DNA of 40,819 nt from Atkinsonella hypoxylon (Eukaryota > Ascomycota > Sordariomycetes > Hypocreales > Clavicipitaceae): contig JFHB01000252.1 in the NCBI GenBank assembly GCA_000729835.1, positions 1 through 40,819 of the forward strand, written 5' to 3'. Positions within the stretch are counted from its first letter, which is position 1, and the number at the start of each line of letters is the position of its first letter. Position numbers and translations under genes: made by a program. The notes beneath the pieces were generated by a model, which saw nothing but the letters and a program-made list of their open reading frames with translations, did not search any database and was not told the DNA's origin. Below, one piece after another: positions 35,050 to 40,819 of the stretch.

Positions 35050-35520
35050 AAAAAGAAGAAGCTCAAAGCCTAGAGGAGCCTACCGGATAAAGTGGGCAAG
35101 CACTCTCAGAGGCTAGACGCAGCCCTCCCTAGTGAACACATCCAACAGCTGTATGATGACAGACCCTGGATAGAACGCAATGTATTAGCGCAAACGAGGA
35201 CATGCCAAGGTTGAACAATGCATTGTATCGGATTGAAGCAGCACCTTTGAAGCAGTGTAACTGTGGACGCGAAGCAGAGACGGTAGCACATTTCCCTTTC
35301 CGGCGTGACAGGCGGAGTACTTGTAGGACAGAGATGTACAGTACAAGTGTGCAGAAATCTAGAGGAAACATATTATTTTTCTTAGGGGGCAAAAGACCGA
35401 CAGACGGGGCAGACTGGAAGCCGAATTTGAACTGAGGGCAGTACAGGCAACTAGTCGATTTGCACTAGCTACCGGCCGCCTTGGTAGCCAGCAGATTATA
35501 CCAACTACATCATCCGCCAG
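35050..35520 (+). pseudogene. decayed 3' end of a non-LTR retrotransposon (LINE, Tad-like) ORF2
   Basis: Three successive frames carry consecutive pieces of the C-terminal part of a fungal LINE polyprotein. From 35101 frame one reads SEHIQQLYDDRPWIERNVLA; from 35202 a second frame reads NNALYRIEAAPLKQCNCG, then EAETVAHFPFRRD and ILFFLGGKRPTDGADWKPN; from 35420 a third frame reads ELRAVQATSRFALATGRLG. The C-x-C...H-F zinc-knuckle-like block, the FFLGG..P.D..WKPN block and the A-x-x-FA-x-ATGRL block follow each other in family order. The later knuckle Cys appears replaced by Arg. With two frameshifts and no reverse-transcriptase core, it is non-functional. Confidence 0.75.
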
Positions 35521-36008
35521 CCACTAACCAGCCATTTCAACCTTACTACTACCTCGTGTTATATATAGCAGACGCAGCTTCAGCGGCCAAAGATAGGATA
35601 CTGAACACTCAGGAAACAGACCTAGAGACTGTGAGCTTGAATTACTGAACACAAGAAATCGCAGTGAAATAAGTCAGCAAACCGGAAAGCAGAAATTGGA
35701 CGAAAAGCAATATACAGGCTCCAATAAGACAATGGCCAAGTTTGAGCACCGTAGATCTTCAGAGGCTCACAGCAGCTCTCCTGGGTCTCCTACTGTGCGT
35801 AATAAAGAATCATATTGCATTCTGTTTAGTTCGCTGTCTTATTGGTGTCACGTCGTTTTCGAGCTTGAATCTTCGATGGTCGATAGAAAAGAAACCACCC
35901 TTATCTCCTTTGAAGCACAGTTTATCTACACAGTATGCAATAATCACAATGGATTTCTAATTTTGGTAGTCCTCAATTAGTCAAAACTTCCCCATACTCA
36001 AAACTGAG

Positions 36009-37574
36009 CTATATTATGTGATTGGAACTGTAGTAGGTATTCAGCGGAGGCTCGCCGACTTGGGGATAGAATAATGTGTACCGGCTTGTGAGCTCACGCA
36101 TCATATGACAAACAGTTCGGCCTACATTTAGAGAACAAATCGCTGTAACGGAACCAGCGTGGGCTGGGGGCAAAGCTCGGAGCCAGCAGTATAATCTTTC
36201 TAACGACAAGTCGACTGAGTGTTCCCAAGTTTGGAATGTTGGGTCCCCTTGCTCTGTAAGAGTCCGTAATAACGTTACGAAGGGGTTATCACCCTCCATC
36301 TCACCTACTGGCGTAGTAAGATGTCGGATACGATTGTCGTAGTATAGTTTCCTGTGACGTGTTGAAGTCAAAGAGTACAAGAAAGATATAATGCAAATTG
36401 CGCCTGTGAGAGTGTAACTTGTTACAGCTTCTTCAATTGCATCCAATGTTGCAGCTAGAAGGCTTGCCCCGGGGCCAGCGAATGGCCCGCCGTGCCAGTA
36501 AGACATAGCTGACCCTGTGTTGAAAGGATCTAGTAATTGTGCGGAGGCTTGAGTCAGGTATGCTGCCTCATGCACTTGCAAGTCATCCTCCTCTACCAAC
36601 ACCATACCACTAGTGAAAGTCAGTGCCGCAATGTGCTGCCGGGCGTTGTATTGCTTAAAAGTCAGCAGTGGGACTGAAACTCGAAGGTAATAATTCAATG
36701 CGAGCCTTGTGGAGTCGTTTGTGGTAAAGTGGTTAGAGAACCCGAGCGGTGGTATAGGGGTTAATTGGCTGCTACTAGCTCGAGATAACCCTGGCTGGTA
36801 GCTACCTCGGCGCAGATTTATCCAACGCGTCCACCACTCTCGGAGACTGGCCTCGCCATGGAGCGTTCGCCCTGTATACCATACGAGAGAGAGAGCTTCA
36901 CAAGCTAAGAGACTATCGGCACTGGTGTTTCCGACGTCGGAAACACCACATTTGTTGGTGAGAGGACCTTGGTCGTTCAACGTAGACAAATTGTTACATA
37001 ATGCCTCTCCTAAATTGACGGCAGTCCAAGTCCATCCGCCTGGCCCCCGTGCTGAACTTGGTCTATAACGGGGGATGTGACAGTACACGCGACCCTCGCC
37101 TAGTTCAAGTGCAGGAGCCTGAGAGGAGGACCTCACAGAGGCAAGAAAAGTGCAAGCCCATTTCCAGTTTTGGTCCAGCTCAAGCTGGCCGCCGACACGC
37201 ATGCAAAGGTCTTCCAATTGCGCCTTGTCGACGTTGGATGGATCAAGCTGTCTCGGAGGCGGCCACACGTCAAGTATTGCCATTGCAGCACCTATCTGCG
37301 CCACGAGGTTTTGACATGAGCCTGTGGAGAGTTTAAGGCTGGTTCTTTCAATGCGTTCATAAAGTGTCTTCGCGTCCTCCCTTGTGAAACGATCCTGATC
37401 CCTATTGCGAAAGATTCGTTGGCTCTCTAGGAGAAAAAAGCTTTCATATGGTTTTTGAATAGAAGCTTGCGACTTCCAGGTTGACAGTGTTTTTAGAAGT
37501 GTAGTTTTCCACTCCTCATAGGTTGACATCCCTTCGAAAGACTTATCTATAAGAGGCATAAACATATAGGTCAT
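36009..37574 (-). CDS. intronless 521-aa orphan protein in repeat-rich DNA
   Basis: A single uninterrupted ORF of 521 codons in an AT-rich region where other long frames are broken. Its own base composition is clearly richer in G and C than its flanks. I do not recognise the protein. The N-terminal third looks helical and charged (EEWKTTLLKTLSTWKSQ, DAKTLYERIERTSLKL); the middle has Gly/Pro-rich loops (RYRPSSARGPGGWTWTAV, FAGPGASLLAATL) and one moderately hydrophobic stretch (LTGAICIISFLYSLT) that might be a buried helix. No signal peptide, zinc cluster, nuclease, polymerase or transposase motif is visible. Several Met codons lie at the start (residues 1, 4, 6 and 16), so the start is uncertain. 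Possibilities include cargo of a mobile element, an endogenised mycoviral structural protein, or a lineage-specific gene; none is demonstrated. Confidence 0.6.
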   Translation of the reverse strand: MTYMFMPLIDKSFEGMSTYEEWKTTLLKTLSTWKSQASIQKPYESFFLLESQRIFRNRDQDRFTREDAKTLYERIERTSLKLSTGSCQNLVAQIGAAMAILDVWPPPRQLDPSNVDKAQLEDLCMRVGGQLELDQNWKWACTFLASVRSSSQAPALELGEGRVYCHIPRYRPSSARGPGGWTWTAVNLGEALCNNLSTLNDQGPLTNKCGVSDVGNTSADSLLACEALSLVWYTGRTLHGEASLREWWTRWINLRRGSYQPGLSRASSSQLTPIPPLGFSNHFTTNDSTRLALNYYLRVSVPLLTFKQYNARQHIAALTFTSGMVLVEEDDLQVHEAAYLTQASAQLLDPFNTGSAMSYWHGGPFAGPGASLLAATLDAIEEAVTSYTLTGAICIISFLYSLTSTRHRKLYYDNRIRHLTTPVGEMEGDNPFVTLLRTLTEQGDPTFQTWEHSVDLSLERLYCWLRALPPAHAGSVTAICSLNVGRTVCHMMRELTSRYTLFYPQVGEPPLNTYYSSNHII

Positions 37575-37926
37575 AAAATATTATCAAAAGATGAAAAGAG
37601 TAATAGAAATAGTAATGATCAAGATCTTGTACAAAGACGATATCAAAAGGGTGATACAAGGGATAGAAGGAAGTAAGTGTTTTAGAAAGGTAAAAGATTT
37701 AGAGGAAAGGGAGTAAATTGCTTGCTTAATTCCTCTAGTCAATAGGAAGAGAGCTATCTATATATAGTTGTAATTCTAACTAGTGAGAAGGGAATTTCGA
37801 GGCAATTAAAGGAATTCCAACAGGTTCTAAAGATGCCGAAGTTGGCCGAGATACTGTCTTTGTACAGGGGGTGTGTGTAAAGCTCTACAGGGCTGTGTAA
37901 CAGGTAAATTAAACTAACCCTAGGTC

Positions 37927-38062
37927 TCCTTATCTCCTACACCTAGTTGTCTCCTGTACCTAGTTGTCTCTTGTACCTAGTTGTCTCCTGCACCTAGTTG
38001 TCTCCTGCACCTAGTTGTCTCCTGCACCTAGTTGTCTCCTACATCTAATTGTCTTCTATACC
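37927..38062. repeat. 17-bp tandem array, about 7-8 imperfect units
   Basis: Unit CTAGTTGTCTCCTGCAC. TAGTTGT recurs at 37944, 37961, 37978, 37995, 38012 and 38029, exactly 17 bp apart, with a decayed TAATTGT at 38046. Most differences among units are C/T. It lies about 350-490 bp upstream of the start of the orphan ORF. Confidence 0.9.
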
Positions 38063-38201
38063 TACTCGTGTTACGCCCCACTTATATTGAAATATTGCTC
38101 ACAACCTTAATGGTCATACTTGTTATCTCCTTAAAGGGCTCCGGTGACATAGATTACTAATCCCGACACCGTTTTCAACCAATTAGAAGCATCGTGTAAC
38201 G

Positions 38202-38269
38202 GACTAGGTCTTTGACCTAGTCTTGTAATATAAATGTCAATTGTACAAGAGTCACACGACTTGTACAAT
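38202..38269. repeat. two adjacent long perfect hairpins
   Basis: First: GACTAGGTC, loop TTT, GACCTAGTC at 38202-38222 (9-bp arms, 3-nt loop). Second: ATTGTACAAG, 10-nt loop, CTTGTACAAT at 38240-38269 (10-bp arms). They are only 17 nt apart. Confidence 0.9.
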
Positions 38270-38340
38270 ACGTATCCTTTTGCCGTAGGGGTCGGGCGGG
38301 GATTGGGCTAACACCCACATGGAGTGCGCAGGCATCCGCT

Positions 38341-38478
38341 ATGGCCCAATTAGGCCACTCTATCAAAAGTAACAACACCAGTGCCAAATGTGGCCACAAC
38401 ACCAGCGATACCAACATCGCCAGCTTTATGCAATATCAGCTCCAACAGCTGTTACTAGCACAACTACTCCAACAGTAG
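38341..38478 (+). CDS. short ORF, 45 aa, Gln/Asn-rich; possible Gag-like remnant
   Basis: ATG at 38341 to TAG at 38476-38478 encodes MAQLGHSIKSNNTSAKCGHN and onward to a Gln/Leu-rich end (QYQLQQLLLAQLLQQ). The frame is open upstream back to 38221 without another ATG. The composition recalls N-termini of some retroelement Gag proteins, but there is no zinc knuckle or protease. It lies within the hairpin cluster; the stop codon is part of a hairpin arm. Coding status is doubtful. Confidence 0.25.
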   Translation: MAQLGHSIKSNNTSAKCGHNTSDTNIASFMQYQLQQLLLAQLLQQ

Positions 38479-38580
38479 TACAATAAAGGAACTTAGTTAC
38501 AACAACTAAGTGTAGGAAACAAGTAGGTGTAGTAGACCAGTGTTACGATTAGATCCGACGTTGGTTTGTCGGATGTAACA
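38444..38580. repeat. cluster of four further perfect palindromes/hairpins
   Basis: AACAGCTGTT (38444-38453, no loop); ACTACT-CCAAC-AGTAGT (38463-38479); ACTTAGTT-ACAAC-AACTAAGT (38491-38511); and a nested structure at 38541-38580, in which TGTTAC pairs with GTAACA and ATCCGAC (38553-38559) pairs with GTCGGAT (38568-38574), with a 6-nt bulge on the left side and an 8-nt loop. All arms are perfect. Confidence 0.85.
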
Positions 38581-38688
38581 GTGTGTTGTTAGATTCAACA
38601 GGTTATGCAATATTCGTGAGATAAGTTGTAGGAGCTTCTGTAAGGAGCATCTAATAATAGTATTCTAGTAAGTAATAGTTAATTGTTC

Positions 38689-38782
38689 AATCTAACTACT
38701 TAAGCGTTACTTCTAACTACTTATATATAATTGCAGTTATATACACTAGTAACCTATAGGCCTATAGAATTATTCTGTAATA
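38689..38782. repeat. left arm of 94-bp inverted repeat (more mutated copy)
   Basis: The sequence starting AATCTAACTACTTAAGCG aligns with the reverse complement of 40819-40726 over 94 bp without gaps. I count 18 differences, all transitions; in 16 the left arm has A or T where the right arm has G or C. The matching ends near 38782. Confidence 0.9.
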
Positions 38783-40725
38783 AGTGCTGCCTCTATAAAA
38801 AAGATTAGCTGTTTTAGCTGTTCTAAAAAATTAATTGTTAGTTATTAAAAGGTGTATTAGATTAAACTAAATAACTTATTAATCTAGTTATTATAAAAGG
38901 CGTAGAAAGGTAGTTATTGTTTTATTGCATAAGTATATATTATTATTGTTGTAGTGCAATTTGCAGTATAGGTTGCTATATTTATATATTTTCTCTGTGC
39001 ACTTATAATGCCTAAATTACACTTATAATCTAGTAACTATTAAATCTATATATTAAATTAACGGATTTCCTTAAACTTAATAGAGCGTTAAAGCTTATTC
39101 TATAACCTATTGTTAAAAATAAGCTACCCTGTATAGCCTATTTTTATGCCTACTAGTTGCTCTATCACGTGACCCTTATTAGGTCTTGTTACGTTGACTT
39201 TTAGTAGAGATATCGTTGTTACTAGATGCAAACATCTAGATTCGACTAAGGCAAAGTTGCTTAATCTATAGTTAACTTTAACAGCGATTTTCTCTACAAC
39301 TAGTAATAGTAGAAATTCAAGAAGTATACTATTTAAAAGCTAAGAATTAGAGCTTTCTAATAATATAATTGTTAGATAGAGTTGCTTATAAGGGTTCCTT
39401 ATTATTAGTGGAATTTATTAAATTATGCATATAAGCGTCTCGTTTGTATAGCTATAAGTTGATTTTTTTGTTTTTATATAGTAAATCTTTTTGCGGAAAT
39501 TATAAAGTAGCCTATAAGCCCCTTCTAGCAACTACAGCCTACCGATATAGTCGGTAGGTCTATAAGGGACTGGAAAGATTTAAGATCCTACCCTTACTAA
39601 CTTGTTCGTTACAGCGCTCTCAATATAAAGATACCACTATTACAGTTATTTTGTTGCCTCAAAACCAAACCCCTAAATGACCATGCAGCCTACACTAAAG
39701 CAGGTAACGATGTAGCGCACGTTAAGATCGAAGAGAATCAGTAAAACGCAAGATATTTATTAGTGCGTGCTATTAATTAATAGCAGGCAAGAAGATTAAA
39801 TAGTTAGAAAAGACAGAAATAAAATATTAATTATAGCTTAAAAGATATATATATATAAAAGGGAGCTAAATATATTAAAGAGTTAAGGAAAGTATTAGTA
39901 GTAGTAAAGTAATGTTTCTAAAGTATTAAGTATTGTAAATTAAAATAGGCTAAAAGATATTAATTAATTAAAAGAGATAAAGGCTAAAAAGAACTAGCAG
40001 AAGCTGCTTATATAAAGTCTTCCTTAAACTATCTATATATCTAGGCAATATACACTCTTATAGGGAAAATCTATATATAGCATCCCTTATAAAGCTAATA
40101 TAAGAACGTAAGAGAGTAACTTTACTGCAACATAATATCTCTCTAGTTATAAATAAGCTTATAGAGTAAGACTTATAAGTAACTTAACCCTCTAGCTAAT
40201 TCCCTTAATCCTAAAGCCTTAATCCCTTTATCTTCTATAATAGCTTTAGTGTCTTTAGCGTATATAGTAGCATCTCTTTTACTAGCAATAGTGTTCTTAT
40301 AGCTAAGCGCTTTTCTTTACAATAAGCAACTCTTTCTTAGCGATTTACACTTTATTTAATTGCTTTAGATATAATTAATTAGTGTCTTTTATTTACCTTA
40401 ATTATCTCTTGCTAAGCGCTAGAATATAAAAGAGCTAGTAGTATAACACTAAGGTTTATATTAGTAATAGAATTATAGGCTATTATAGGCCGTTTAGCAA
40501 TATATCTTTAAGCTAATGCTTCTATTTAATCCTTTATAGTGTAGTATTCTCTAGCTTTAAGCGTTTATTTTACTGCCTTTATAACTTCTTTATCTCTTTA
40601 CCTAGATTTCTACTTTTACGCTAATAGCTCTATAAAACGTAAAGACAGCAGCTAATGCTTTAAGTTCTATAATTATTGTAGAAGTTAGTCCTTACTGTAA
40701 GATTCTATTTAATCTTCTTACGTAA

Positions 40726-40819
40726 TGTTACGGGATAATCCTACGGACCCGCAGGTCACTAGTACACGTAACCGCAATTATGTATAAGTAGTTAGAAGCA
40801 ACGCTTAAGTAGTTAGATT
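40726..40819. repeat. right arm of the inverted repeat (less mutated copy), cut by window edge
   Basis: Reverse complement of the left arm; it keeps several CpG and GpC pairs lost on the left. The alignment is still perfect at position 40819, so the arm may continue outside the window. Confidence 0.9.

Larger units (their letters stand above)
32738..36008. other. AT-rich region with retroelement relics
   Basis: Base composition shifts to AT-rich just after the CFEM-like gene. Inside lie a T13-A9 tract at 33322-33343, an inverted repeat ATGCTAAA..TTTAGCAT around 33345-33372, two LTR-like segments (33556-33770 and 34129-34431), a tRNA-like fragment (34626-34700) and the broken 3' end of a LINE (about 35050-35520). 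No intact gene is supported. Remaining parts hold nothing I can name. Confidence 0.6.
37575..40819. other. AT-rich region: tandem array, hairpin cluster, RIP-marked inverted repeat
   Basis: No intact gene is supported. From left: probable promoter of the orphan ORF (37575 to about 37900), a 17-bp tandem array (37927-38062), a hairpin-rich segment (38202-38580) overlapping a short ORF (38341-38478), then about 2.2 kb of very AT-rich, TA-rich sequence bounded by a 94-bp inverted repeat. A GC island TCACGTGACC sits at about 39166-39175. The AT-rich interior reads as a heavily mutated mobile element with no recognisable product. Confidence 0.6.

Noticed and set aside
36000..37574. Calling the orphan protein a viral capsid, terpene synthase or transcription factor
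   Set aside because: No diagnostic motif (zinc cluster, DDxxD, metal site or capsid signature) is visible; assigning a family would be guesswork.
38202..38222. Hairpin as a bacterial-type intrinsic terminator
   Set aside because: There is no T tract after the stem and this is fungal nuclear DNA, where such terminators are not used by RNA polymerase II.

Overview
The window reads as nuclear DNA of a filamentous ascomycete (Pezizomycotina), most likely a sordariomycete and plausibly Hypocreales. The genes are interrupted by short introns (55-102 nt) with GT..AG ends and CTAA-type branch sites close to the acceptor. The gene set is fungal: an ECM33-type GPI wall protein, an Anp1-type Golgi mannosyltransferase, and a CFEM-like one-pass membrane protein. 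The intergenic DNA carries many copies of TACTCCGTA, and the transposon-like DNA at the right end shows RIP-type transition mutations. The species is an inference; no marker gene is present.

Layout. (1) 1-5075, minus: an unfinished, very large acidic Ala/Glu/Ser/Thr-rich protein whose C-terminus lies beyond the left edge. (2) 5076-7991: a long non-coding stretch with homopolymers and a cluster of TACTCCGTA motifs. (3) 7992-13797: a compact housekeeping block. The mRNA-export DEAD-box helicase Dbp5 and the splicing factor SPF45/RBM17 are divergent from one shared intergenic region; SPF45 converges on the cell-wall protein gene ECM33. (4) 13798-19674: about 5.9 kb with no supportable gene. (5) 19675-27401: 3-methyladenine DNA glycosylase, divergent from the core spliceosomal protein SmF, then an Anp1-like mannosyltransferase and the ESCRT-III subunit Snf7. 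(6) 27402-29284: an intergenic region with a 17-bp minisatellite. (7) 29285-32737: a 1128-aa CFEM-like receptor-type membrane protein. (8) 32738-40819: visibly AT-rich accessory DNA. It holds two LTR-like remnants, a tRNA-like fragment, a frameshifted LINE 3' end, an intact intronless 521-aa orphan ORF, a second 17-bp tandem array, a dense cluster of perfect hairpins, and a 94-bp inverted repeat whose arms differ only by transitions.

The housekeeping genes cover RNA metabolism (Dbp5, SPF45, SmF), surface and secretory biology (Ecm33, Anp1, CFEM-like protein), membrane remodelling (Snf7) and base-excision repair (Mag1). They are neighbours, not an operon; the only structural coupling visible is the two divergent pairs. 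The most unusual part is 36.0-38.6 kb: orphan ORF, iteron-like array and hairpin cluster, set between relics of mobile elements. Nothing in it proves a working system, but its parts do not match a standard transposon.
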